Translations under genes and position numbers: made by a program
The notes under the pieces: generated by a model
Database searches by the model: none
Told to the model about the DNA's origin: nothing
The model's input: the letters and a program-made list of their open reading frames with translations, nothing else
From: Lachnospiraceae bacterium
GTDB lineage: Bacteria > Bacillota > Clostridia > Lachnospirales > Lachnospiraceae
DNA: 64,000 bases
Reading direction: 5' to 3'
NCBI GenBank assembly: GCA_021771695.1
Contig: JAETON010000010.1
Location: 26,911-90,910 of the forward strand
Shown here: piece by piece, positions 53,008 through 61,097 of the stretch
Numbering within the stretch: position 1 is the stretch's first letter
Layout of the letters: every line of letters begins with the position of its first letter

Positions 53008-53847
53008 ATGGAAAATAAGAAGAAAAGTTTAATCCCAAAGGCCGCCTTAATCAAAGCCTGGCTGATTTGGGAGACATTCCCACAGACATGTTATAACTAT
53101 GAAAGAATGATGGGACAGGTTTGTGCCCATATGTTCTCAGCAATTATTGGTTTCTTATATAAAGATAATCCTTCAAAACGTAAGGAAGTAATGAAACGTG
53201 AAATAGAATTCTTTAATGTACATATTGAGTTCGGATCTTGTATTCTTGGTATGGCGATCGCGTTAGAAGAACAAAAGGCGATGGGTGAAGAGATACCGGG
53301 AGAATTTATTACAAACTTAAAAACATCCTTAATGGGACCTTTAGCTGGTATGGGTGATACAATCTGGCAGGGAGTAGTAATTCCGATTCTGCTGGCTGTA
53401 TGTATTGATATGACTCGTTCTGGAAGTGGAAACGTATGGGGCGCAATTATTTATGCAGTTGTTATTGTAGTAGCAGCCTATGCATTAAGTTATTGGAACT
53501 TTATGTTTGGTTATAAAGCCGGAAGTGAAGCGATTATGGATTTCTTGGAGAAAGGAATTCTTAATAAATTGATTAAAGGTGCTTCTATCATGGGTTGTAT
53601 GGTAATGGGTGGTCTGGTTGTTAATTATGTAAAAGCAACCTGCGGTTTAAAAATTGTAAGTTCCACATCTACCTATAATGTACAGGAAAGTTTCTTAGAT
53701 GCTGTGTGCCCAAGCATTCTTCCATTGGCAATGACCATGTTAGTATACTATTTATTAAATAAGAGAAGATGGTCTTCACTGAAAGTTATTGGATTAATCG
53801 TCGTAATCGGTATCGTTGGCGGCGTTACAGGAATCTTAGCATATTAG
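53008..53847 (+). CDS. PTS mannose-family IID subunit
   Basis: A 279-residue EIID with the family segments WETFPQTCYNYERMMGQ, FNVHIEFGSCILGMAIALEEQ and LMGPLAGMGDTIWQGVVIPI, and a C-terminal set of membrane helices. IID and IIC together move the sugar. The ATG at 53008 follows GAGGAGGA; an upstream frame from 52963 overlaps IIC and is not used. No mannose specificity can be read from sequence. Confidence 0.93.
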   Translation: MENKKKSLIPKAALIKAWLIWETFPQTCYNYERMMGQVCAHMFSAIIGFLYKDNPSKRKEVMKREIEFFNVHIEFGSCILGMAIALEEQKAMGEEIPGEFITNLKTSLMGPLAGMGDTIWQGVVIPILLAVCIDMTRSGSGNVWGAIIYAVVIVVAAYALSYWNFMFGYKAGSEAIMDFLEKGILNKLIKGASIMGCMVMGGLVVNYVKATCGLKIVSSTSTYNVQESFLDAVCPSILPLAMTMLVYYLLNKRRWSSLKVIGLIVVIGIVGGVTGILAY

Positions 53848-53874
53848 AATAGGTTTTTAGAAAGAGTGAGGAAA

Positions 53875-54921
53875 ATGAAAGCAATTATTTTAAATCAGCC
53901 AAAAGATTTTTCAATTAAAGATATTGAAACTCCCAGCATAAAAGCAGATGAGGTATTAATTCGGATTCGTACATCTGGAATTTGTACCAATGATGTCCGT
54001 GATTTTAATGGGGACTGCAATTACAGTTATCCAAGAATCGGTGGACATGAATACTGCGGAACAATTGCGAAAATAGGGGATGAAGTAAATTCATCTAGAT
54101 TTCATGAAGGACAGAAGGTTGTACAGTATATTATTGATGACTGTAAAGAGTGTTATTTTTGTAAGCATGGAGAAGAAAATATCTGCGAAGAACATCCAAA
54201 CAGCAAGATTTTTCACAATCCGGATGGACTTTCAGGATATGGCGGTTTTGCAGAGTATGTTGTAGCAAAAGCGGAAGATTTATTCGTATATCCGGAGGAA
54301 ACATCTTTTGAAAAAATGGCATTTACAGAGCCTTTAGCATGTGTTGTCAACAGCATCGAAAGAACAAATATTAAATTTGGAGATGATGTTGTTGTCATCG
54401 GAGGAGGTACCATGGGACTTCTTCATGTTGTTTTGGCAAAAATGAAAGGTGCCAGAGTCATTTTAAGTGAACCTTTGGAAGAACGAAGAGAAAAAGCACT
54501 TTCTCTTGGGTGTGATGATGTGGTAAATCCTATAGCAGAAGATGCAGTGACTGCAGTGAAAAATTTAACAGAGGGACGAGGTGCGCTGGTTGTATTTAAT
54601 ACAACTGCAATCCCGGCAATCGCAGCACAGGCAGTAGAAATGACTGCTCCGACAGGGACAGTAGTAATGTTTAGTTCGATTCATCCAAATGAGCCGGTTC
54701 CAGTGGACATGGGAGCTGTTCATTCTTATCAAAAAACAATTACTGGAGCAGTGAGCCCTACAATTTCTTCTTTTCATCAAGCAGTGCAGCTGATTGGAAA
54801 AGGATTAGTTGATCCAACGGTCTTTACAGAAGAAATTTTTGATTATCAAGATTTTGATAAAGCAATAAAAACAGCTTCAAAACCAGATACATATAAAGTG
54901 ATATTAAAATTTGGAGAGTAG
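53875..54921 (+). CDS. Zinc-dependent alcohol/polyol dehydrogenase
   Basis: A 348-residue medium-chain dehydrogenase of the sorbitol/threonine/GatD group. The catalytic zinc region is SGICTNDV and GHEYCG, the structural zinc site is CKECYFCKHGEENIC (four Cys), and the NAD site is VVVIGGGTMGLLHVV. It would oxidise a polyol or polyol phosphate to a ketose. The ATG at 53875 has AAAGAG eight bases upstream. It lies 27 bases after IID and three before the kinase gene. Confidence 0.9.
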   Translation: MKAIILNQPKDFSIKDIETPSIKADEVLIRIRTSGICTNDVRDFNGDCNYSYPRIGGHEYCGTIAKIGDEVNSSRFHEGQKVVQYIIDDCKECYFCKHGEENICEEHPNSKIFHNPDGLSGYGGFAEYVVAKAEDLFVYPEETSFEKMAFTEPLACVVNSIERTNIKFGDDVVVIGGGTMGLLHVVLAKMKGARVILSEPLEERREKALSLGCDDVVNPIAEDAVTAVKNLTEGRGALVVFNTTAIPAIAAQAVEMTAPTGTVVMFSSIHPNEPVPVDMGAVHSYQKTITGAVSPTISSFHQAVQLIGKGLVDPTVFTEEIFDYQDFDKAIKTASKPDTYKVILKFGE

Positions 54922-54924
54922 TCA

Positions 54925-56397
54925 ATGGAGTATTATGTTGGAATTGATATTGGTACATCTTCTGCAAAATTAACGTTAATTAATGAGGCAGGAGATATAA
55001 TCAAAGAAAGTAATAGAGAATATAGAATATCAGAACCTTACCCCGGATGGAAAGAAATCGATCCGGAAGTCTGGATGCAGGCAGTAGATGAAGCAATGGA
55101 GGAACTCCTTTGCGGAGAAGATTCTCAAAAAGTAAAAGCAATCGGAGTTACCGGTCAGATGCATACAGTCGTTTTTATCGGCAATAACGGCAGATCCATC
55201 CGGCCGGCCCTGATGTGGAATGATACCAGAACAGCTTTGCCCCTGCATGGTATCAAAGAAAAAATTCAGGAAACTCCAAAAGTTTCTTACATAGCCAATA
55301 TCATTTCAACTGGAAGTCCAGCGATGAATTTATTATGGCTGAAAGAAAATGAACCGGAAAATTTTCAAAAAGTAAAAAAATTTTTAATTGGTCCAGATTA
55401 TATTGTATATCGGCTGACTGGACGCTGTCAAACAGATTATTGCGAAGCATCCACGTCCTCACTTTTTGATTTAAACTCTGGGAAATGGTCTTCGGAAATC
55501 CGGCAGATACTGGATTTTCCGGAGAGTATTTACCCGGAAGTTAAAGGAACTTGTGAGGCGGCAGGAAATCTTTTGCCAGAATGGGAACGAAAGTATCATT
55601 TTGGAAAAGGAGTAAAAGTTATCACTGGAACCGGCGATAATCCGGCAGCAGCTATTTCTACAGGATGTTTTGCTAAAAAATACCCAGTATTATCACTTGG
55701 AACGTCAGGAGTTTTGATGTATCCTAAAGAAAAGATTGATTTTACAGCAAAAGGAAAAAATATCATGTTTTCTTTTGATAGAAAAAATGTCATGATTCTT
55801 GTACAAGGCGTAGTTCAATCCTGTGGAAGCAGTTTTGAATGGTGGATGAAGAATATTTTGAAAACTTCTGATTTTGGCGGAGAAACAAAAATAGATACGA
55901 AGCATCTTGGAGAAAATCAATTATTCTTTTATCCTCATTTGGCAGGGGATAAAACAATTTATGGAGATGCCAATTTACGAGGAGCGTTTCTTGGAATTGG
56001 AACAGAAACAACCAGACAGGATATGACGGCAGCGGTTATGGAAGGAATTTGTTTTGGTGTGAAACAATTAGCAGAAGTTATGCGGATAACAAAAAATGAA
56101 CTAGATGGTCTGAAAGTTACTGGAGGCGGTTCTAAAAATGAAATTTGGATGCAGATGCTGGCGGATATATTGAATGTTCAAATTATGCAAACGGAAAGCG
56201 GAGCAGGTGCTGGGTATGGGATTGCTTTGGCAGCAGCAGGAAGTACAGGAAAAGTATCTATGGATCAGATTGTGGAGCAGACGATTCGGGTGAAAAAAAC
56301 TTTTAAACCGAGAAAATACAATGTAGAACTTTATGAAAAAAAATATCAGACCTATCTGAAAATTTATGAAGCACTAAAACAGGTTTTTGAAGAATAG
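54925..56397 (+). CDS. xylB: FGGY-family sugar kinase, xylulokinase-like
   Basis: A 490-residue FGGY kinase with the XylB pattern: YYVGIDIGTSSAKLTL (phosphate loop), VTGQMHTVVFI, ALMWNDTRT, the catalytic Asp in GTGDNPAAA and the adenosine motif VTGGGSKNEIWMQMLADIL. It would make xylulose-5-phosphate or phosphorylate a related ketose. A PTS already phosphorylates its cargo, so the need for this kinase points either to an unphosphorylated branch or to a ketose phosphate substrate. Coupled to the dehydrogenase. Confidence 0.85.
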   Translation: MEYYVGIDIGTSSAKLTLINEAGDIIKESNREYRISEPYPGWKEIDPEVWMQAVDEAMEELLCGEDSQKVKAIGVTGQMHTVVFIGNNGRSIRPALMWNDTRTALPLHGIKEKIQETPKVSYIANIISTGSPAMNLLWLKENEPENFQKVKKFLIGPDYIVYRLTGRCQTDYCEASTSSLFDLNSGKWSSEIRQILDFPESIYPEVKGTCEAAGNLLPEWERKYHFGKGVKVITGTGDNPAAAISTGCFAKKYPVLSLGTSGVLMYPKEKIDFTAKGKNIMFSFDRKNVMILVQGVVQSCGSSFEWWMKNILKTSDFGGETKIDTKHLGENQLFFYPHLAGDKTIYGDANLRGAFLGIGTETTRQDMTAAVMEGICFGVKQLAEVMRITKNELDGLKVTGGGSKNEIWMQMLADILNVQIMQTESGAGAGYGIALAAAGSTGKVSMDQIVEQTIRVKKTFKPRKYNVELYEKKYQTYLKIYEALKQVFEE

Positions 56398-56408
56398 GAG
56401 ACTGTGAT

Positions 56409-57002
56409 ATGAAAACATGTGATGTTTGCAAAGAGCCACTTCGGATGATGGGAAAGTTTAAATATGCTGATGGATATATATGCAAAAAATGCTATAAAAA
56501 AGCCAGCAGACAATTTACCGAAACAATAATTAAGAAAAGTCTTCAAGAAATTAAGGAATTATGTGGTATCGAGCGCGATGAAAAAAGTTTGGAAGAATTT
56601 GAGGTTACAGGAAGAATTGGAAATTATCTTTTGATTGATGAATTGAACCAAAAGATTTGTATTCCAAACAATCGAATGACGAATCGGCAAGTATCAAATC
56701 CAGATTTTTATAATGTAGAAGATATTGCAGAATGTGAAATAGTGTACCGTCCTCAAATGACATTGGAAGAATTGGAGGAAAAAACAGCAAAAAGAGAAGA
56801 AGGAACGATCAAATTTTTAAAAATTAAAATCACATTTAAGAATAAAAAGGAGAAGAAAGAGATTTGCTTAATAGCGAATCCGGTAAGGATAAAAAGTTAT
56901 GCATTTCGGCAGTCTTTTAATTTTGCAAAACGGATGAACCAAGAAATCCATCGGCTGATGCAGGAATCTGCAGAGGAAGAAATGGAAGGAGGAAGTGAAT
57001 GA
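56409..57002 (+). CDS. Zinc-ribbon, DUF4428-type protein in the PTS operon
   Basis: A 197-residue protein with a two-CxxC zinc ribbon at the N-terminus (CDVC at about 4-7 and CKKC at about 28-31) and a beta-rich middle with DUF4428-like or PH-like features, then a charged helix near the C-terminus. No catalytic motif is seen and its role is unknown. It lies 11 bases after the kinase gene, and its end overlaps the HPr gene by four bases, so it is made with the PTS proteins. A scaffold or regulatory role is speculation. Confidence 0.75.
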   Translation: MKTCDVCKEPLRMMGKFKYADGYICKKCYKKASRQFTETIIKKSLQEIKELCGIERDEKSLEEFEVTGRIGNYLLIDELNQKICIPNNRMTNRQVSNPDFYNVEDIAECEIVYRPQMTLEELEEKTAKREEGTIKFLKIKITFKNKKEKKEICLIANPVRIKSYAFRQSFNFAKRMNQEIHRLMQESAEEEMEGGSE

Positions 57003-57256
57003 AACAATTTGATTTTATTGTGCAGTCACCTGTGGGGATTCATGCCCGCCCTGCTATGCTTCTGGCACAAAAAGCAAAGTGTTACCAAGAGCAGATTAAT
57101 GTAAAAAAGGGAGAAAAGGTGGTAAATGCCAAGAATATTGTATCACTTCTTATGTTAAATGCACATCAGGGAGATTTAGTAACTTTTGAAATAGAAGGAG
57201 AAGATGAAGAATCAGCAGCATTAGAATTAGAGCAATTTTGTAAAGTGAATCTGTAA
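56999..57256 (+). CDS. HPr-like phosphocarrier with Asn at position 46
   Basis: An 85-residue HPr homolog. The active-site His is H15 in GIHARPAM. The regulatory Ser46 of Gram-positive HPr (in VNLKSIMGV of B. subtilis) is Asn here, in VNAKNIVSL, with the flanking residues aligned without gaps. It could carry phosphate to the PTS of this operon but should not be phosphorylated by HPr kinase and so should not act in CcpA-type repression. It overlaps the upstream gene by ATGA and ends at a 22-bp terminator. Confidence 0.9.
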   Translation: MKQFDFIVQSPVGIHARPAMLLAQKAKCYQEQINVKKGEKVVNAKNIVSLLMLNAHQGDLVTFEIEGEDEESAALELEQFCKVNL

Positions 57257-57310
57257 AAAACAGCATTTTTATCAATGGGATGGATGGCATTGATAAAAAT
57301 GCTGTTTTTC
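57256..57310 (+). terminator. Terminator of the PTS island, 22-bp arms
   Basis: Perfect 22-bp inverted arms (57256-57277 with 57288-57309, ten-base loop), ending in a T run. Confidence 0.9.
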
Positions 57311-57374
57311 TTGTAAATACTTGATTCAAAATTGTCGAAGTGGTATATTAATTGGTAATAGCAAGGAGAGAAGG

Positions 57375-58283
57375 ATGGAAGAGTTAAAGAAAGAAATCGA
57401 ACAATTAAAGAAAGAAAAAAATGCAGTTTTATTAGCACATTATTATGTAGATGACGAAGTGCAGGCAATCGCAGATTATGTTGGGGATTCTTATTATCTG
57501 GCTAAAGTTGCATTAAAAGAATCCAAAGATGTGATTTGTTTTGCAGGTGTAAACTTTATGGGGGAAAGTGCCAAAATATTGAATCCGGAAAGAACGGTAA
57601 TTATGCCGGATCAGCTGGCAGACTGCCCGATGGCACATATGGTAGACGTGGACAAGATTCAGAAAGTAAGAGAAGAATATGATGATTTAGCAGTAGTATG
57701 TTACATTAATTCTACCGCTGAAATTAAATCTTATTCTGATGTATGCGTTACATCTTCTAATGCATTGAAGGTGGTAAAAGCACTGCCTCAGAAGAACATT
57801 TTCTTTATACCGGATGAGAATTTAGGAAGATACATTGGTTCACAGCTTCCAGAGAAGAATTTCATTTATAATGATGGATATTGCCATGTACATAAAAGCA
57901 TCACAGCAGAGAATGTAAAAAAGGCAAAAGAAGTGCATCCGGAAGCAGAGATTTTAGTACATCCGGAATGTACACCGGATGTAGTTGCCATGGGGGATTA
58001 TATTGGAAGCACATCTGGAATTATTGATTATGCAACAGCGTCAGATAAAGATACATTTATTATCTGTACAGAGATGGGCGTATTATATGAATTAAAACAA
58101 AAGAATCCGGAGAAGACTTTCTATTCTGTGGGACATCGTCAGTTTTGTCCAAATATGAAGAGAATTACTCTGGAAAATGTCCGGGATACACTGAGAGATT
58201 TAAAGAATCAGGTAGAACTTCCAGAAGAACTTCGTCTCAATGCGAAGAAGGCATTGGATGAGATGCTCCGAATTGCCGGATAA
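57375..58283 (+). CDS. nadA: Quinolinate synthase
   Basis: A 302-residue [4Fe-4S] enzyme that condenses iminoaspartate with dihydroxyacetone phosphate to quinolinate in NAD synthesis. The three cluster ligands are C84 (LADCPMA), C170 (GYCHVH) and C258 (RQFCPNM), spaced as in known NadA. AHYYVDDEVQAIAD and HPECTPDV are conserved. AAGGAG precedes the ATG. It starts the nadA-nadB-nadC operon. Confidence 0.96.
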   Translation: MEELKKEIEQLKKEKNAVLLAHYYVDDEVQAIADYVGDSYYLAKVALKESKDVICFAGVNFMGESAKILNPERTVIMPDQLADCPMAHMVDVDKIQKVREEYDDLAVVCYINSTAEIKSYSDVCVTSSNALKVVKALPQKNIFFIPDENLGRYIGSQLPEKNFIYNDGYCHVHKSITAENVKKAKEVHPEAEILVHPECTPDVVAMGDYIGSTSGIIDYATASDKDTFIICTEMGVLYELKQKNPEKTFYSVGHRQFCPNMKRITLENVRDTLRDLKNQVELPEELRLNAKKALDEMLRIAG

Positions 58284-58305
58284 GCAGGAAAGGAACTAAA
58301 GAAGT

Positions 58306-59607
58306 ATGAAATCAGCAGATGTGATCGTTGTGGGAACTGGTGCGGCTGGTCTTTTTCACGCATTATTTCTTCCACAGGATTACAAAGTTATTATGATAAC
58401 CAAGAAAGAAGTTGAGGATAGTGATTCATTTTTGGCACAGGGCGGAATTTCAGCTCTCAAGAATAAAGATGATTTTTCCTCCTACTTTGAAGATACAATG
58501 AAAGCTGGTCATTATGAAAATGATGAAGCTGCCGTTGAAAAAATGATTCAAAATTCTCCAGAGATTATTAAGAATTTAATAGATTTTGGAGTAAGATTTG
58601 ACAAAAAAGATGGAGAGATTGAGTTTACCAGAGAGGGCGGACATTCTACATTCCGTATTCTGCATCACGAAGACATGACAGGGAAAGAGATTACCGGCAG
58701 TCTTTATGAAGAGGCAAAAAAGCGTCCGAATATTCATATTATGACGCACTGTACGATGCTGGATATTATAGAGAAAGATCGGGAATGTAAAGGGATTATT
58801 TATAAGGATGCCGATGGGCAGATTGTACCTCTTTATGCACCCAACACAGTATTGGCAACAGGAGGTTTGGGCGGATTGTTTAAGAACTCTACGAATTTTC
58901 CGCATTTGACAGCAGATAGTTTAGCAATCTGTCTTCGTCATAATGTCGAACTAAAAAATATTAGTTACATACAAATTCATCCAACTACTTTTTATTCCAA
59001 AAAGCCGGGAAGGCGTTTCCTGATTTCTGAATCTGTGCGTGGTGAGGGAGCATATCTATTGAATAAAGATGGAGAACGTTTTACAGATGAGTTACAGCCG
59101 AGAGATGTTGTCACTGCTGAGATCCGCAGGCAGATGAAGAAGGATCACAGCGATCATGTATATTTGTCTGTGACGCATTTGGATGGAAACAGAGTCAAAG
59201 AGCGATTTCCAAATATTTATAAACAATGTTTAGAAGAAGGCTTTGATATGACGAAGGACTGGATTCCGGTAACACCTGCCCAGCATTATTTTATGGGCGG
59301 TATCAAAGTTGATTTAAACAGTAAAACAACGATGGAACACTTATACGCAGTAGGAGAGACAAGCTGTAATGGTGTTCATGGAAAGAACCGTCTGGCAAGT
59401 AATTCTCTTTTGGAAGCACTTGTATTTGCGAAGGCGGCAGCAAAAGATATTCCAAAGAATCCGATGGATGCAGATGAGGAAATACCAGTGGATTTAACGA
59501 GATATCAAGAGGAACAGCTGTCAAAAGAAAATCAGCAGCTGGTTTTGGATGAAATTAAAAGAAAGGACAGAAGTTTTTATGATCAATGGTGTAACAATGA
59601 CGATTAA
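58306..59607 (+). CDS. nadB: L-aspartate oxidase
   Basis: A 433-residue FAD enzyme making iminoaspartate from aspartate. FAD-binding segment VIVVGTGAAGLFHALFL, the ITKKEVEDSDSFLAQGG region, HPTTFYSKKPGRRFLISE and GRNR-like GKNRLASNSLLEAL are present. It is about 100 residues shorter than E. coli NadB, lacking most of the C-terminal helical domain, a form seen in many Clostridia. It lies 22 bases after nadA and overlaps nadC. Confidence 0.93.
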   Translation: MKSADVIVVGTGAAGLFHALFLPQDYKVIMITKKEVEDSDSFLAQGGISALKNKDDFSSYFEDTMKAGHYENDEAAVEKMIQNSPEIIKNLIDFGVRFDKKDGEIEFTREGGHSTFRILHHEDMTGKEITGSLYEEAKKRPNIHIMTHCTMLDIIEKDRECKGIIYKDADGQIVPLYAPNTVLATGGLGGLFKNSTNFPHLTADSLAICLRHNVELKNISYIQIHPTTFYSKKPGRRFLISESVRGEGAYLLNKDGERFTDELQPRDVVTAEIRRQMKKDHSDHVYLSVTHLDGNRVKERFPNIYKQCLEEGFDMTKDWIPVTPAQHYFMGGIKVDLNSKTTMEHLYAVGETSCNGVHGKNRLASNSLLEALVFAKAAAKDIPKNPMDADEEIPVDLTRYQEEQLSKENQQLVLDEIKRKDRSFYDQWCNNDD

Positions 59608-60436
59608 TGTCGATGAATACCTAATGAATGCCCTGAAAGAAGATATAACCGGAGAAGATGTCAGCACCAATGCAGTAATGCGTTCACCAAAGCAGGGGAA
59701 GGTTGAACTGATATGCAAAGAAGATGGAATTATCTGTGGCCTGGAAGTTTTCCAACGTGTGTTTCAGCTGTTGGATGATAAGATTGTTTTTGAGACAGAA
59801 CTGAAAGATGGAGATAAAGTAAAAAACGGGCAGAAAATGGGAACTCTTTATGGAGACATTCGTGTTCTTTTATCTGGTGAAAGGGTGGCATTAAATTATC
59901 TTCAGAGAATGAGCGGGATTGCTACCTTTACGAATTCTCTTGCAAAAGAATTAGAGGGGTCTAAGACGAAGCTTTTGGATACTAGAAAAACTACACCGAA
60001 TATGCGTCCTTTTGAAAAGTATGCAGTGACAGTCGGAGGAGGAAATAATCATCGTTATAATTTGTCGGATGGTGTTATGTTAAAGGATAACCATATAGGA
60101 GCTGCTGGAAGTATTACCAAGGCAGTTGCAATGGCAAAAGAGTATGCACCGTTTGTGCGTAAGATTGAAGTGGAAACAGAAAATCTGGATATGGTAAAAG
60201 AAGCTGTGGAAGCAGGAGCAGATATTATTATGCTGGATAACATGGACGATGAAACCATGAAAAAAGCAGTAGCAATGATTGCTGGACGTGCCCAAACAGA
60301 ATGTTCTGGAAATGTAACAAAGGATCGTTTGGCAGCAATCAAAGAAATTGGTGTTGATTATGTATCCAGCGGAGCATTAACACATTCTGCGCCAATTCTT
60401 GATATCTCTTTGAAGAATTTAGTACCGATAGAATAA
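59579..60436 (+). CDS. nadC: Nicotinate-nucleotide pyrophosphorylase
   Basis: A 285-residue quinolinate phosphoribosyltransferase. DTRKTTPNMRPFEKYAVTVGGGNNHRYNL (spanning about 135-165) and LKDNHI hold the active-site Arg, Lys and His residues, and EVETENLDMVKEA and DNMDDE complete the family pattern. The ATG at 59579 has AAAGGA 11 bases upstream and overlaps nadB by 29 bases; an ATG six codons later (59597) is a possible alternative with a weaker site. It completes de novo NAD synthesis with nadA and nadB. Confidence 0.93.
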   Translation: MINGVTMTINVDEYLMNALKEDITGEDVSTNAVMRSPKQGKVELICKEDGIICGLEVFQRVFQLLDDKIVFETELKDGDKVKNGQKMGTLYGDIRVLLSGERVALNYLQRMSGIATFTNSLAKELEGSKTKLLDTRKTTPNMRPFEKYAVTVGGGNNHRYNLSDGVMLKDNHIGAAGSITKAVAMAKEYAPFVRKIEVETENLDMVKEAVEAGADIIMLDNMDDETMKKAVAMIAGRAQTECSGNVTKDRLAAIKEIGVDYVSSGALTHSAPILDISLKNLVPIE

Positions 60437-60458
60437 AAATATAAATAAAAAGGAAAGG

Positions 60459-60487
60459 GAATCTCGTTTTGTAACGAGGTTCTTTCT
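60459..60487 (+). terminator. Weak terminator after nadC
   Basis: A 10-bp stem with one G-U pair (60459-60468 with 60473-60482) and a short T-rich tail. Confidence 0.6.
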
Positions 60488-60507
60488 GTCTATAGAAAGG
60501 AATATCC

Positions 60508-61008
60508 ATGGAAAATGAAGTGAAATTTGAAAATAGATTTTATGCGGATCGAACCGTACTGAAAGAATATATAAAACATGTATTTTGTAAAACAACACGA
60601 ATCATGGGAATCATTTTAATGGCAGTCTCATTGTGTGGTTTTGGATTAAGCCTTTTTGCAGGATTTAAAGTATCAGAAAGTCTGCTGTTTATTTTCTGTT
60701 TTTTCGGAGGGGTACTCATTTATTGTTATTATTTTTTCGTAGTGAGAGAAATGCAGAAACAGTCAGGTAATTTACATGGCGGGGTTTTGCCGCCAACGGT
60801 CATAAAGTTTGGTGATAAAATTGAAATGACAGAAGGTAAAATTCATATGGAATTTGAATATCAGCAGATTATAAAAATTTATAAACTTCCGAATTTATAT
60901 GCGTTGATGATTGGAAGAAATCAAGCAATCCTTGCAGCAAAAGATGGATTTGTAAAAGGAACGAAGGAGGAATTTGAGAGGTTTATAGAAGAAAAGATTA
61001 GAAATTAA
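60508..61008 (+). CDS. YcxB-like membrane protein
   Basis: A 166-residue protein with two adjacent transmembrane helices (about 33-52 and 56-77) and a cytosolic beta-rich domain with a C-terminal helix, matching the YcxB-like pattern (a strand-rich segment with an AAKDGF piece, then EEFERFIEEKI). Function unknown. The gene stands alone between nadC and the convergent symporter gene. Confidence 0.75.
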   Translation: MENEVKFENRFYADRTVLKEYIKHVFCKTTRIMGIILMAVSLCGFGLSLFAGFKVSESLLFIFCFFGGVLIYCYYFFVVREMQKQSGNLHGGVLPPTVIKFGDKIEMTEGKIHMEFEYQQIIKIYKLPNLYALMIGRNQAILAAKDGFVKGTKEEFERFIEEKIRN

Positions 61009-61021
61009 TGATGGAATTAAA

Positions 61022-61089
61022 ATAGCCATGTGACCCAAATACATCTGACCGTGTGTAAACACGGGATGTGTTTTGGAAAACATGGCTAT
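61022..61089. terminator. Composite long hairpin after the symporter gene
   Basis: Nested inverted repeats: 61022-61030 with 61081-61089, 61035-61045 with 61065-61076, and 61049-61054 with 61059-61064, forming one long imperfect rod between convergent genes. The T tail on the minus strand is modest. Confidence 0.7.
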
Positions 61090-61097
61090 GATATTAT

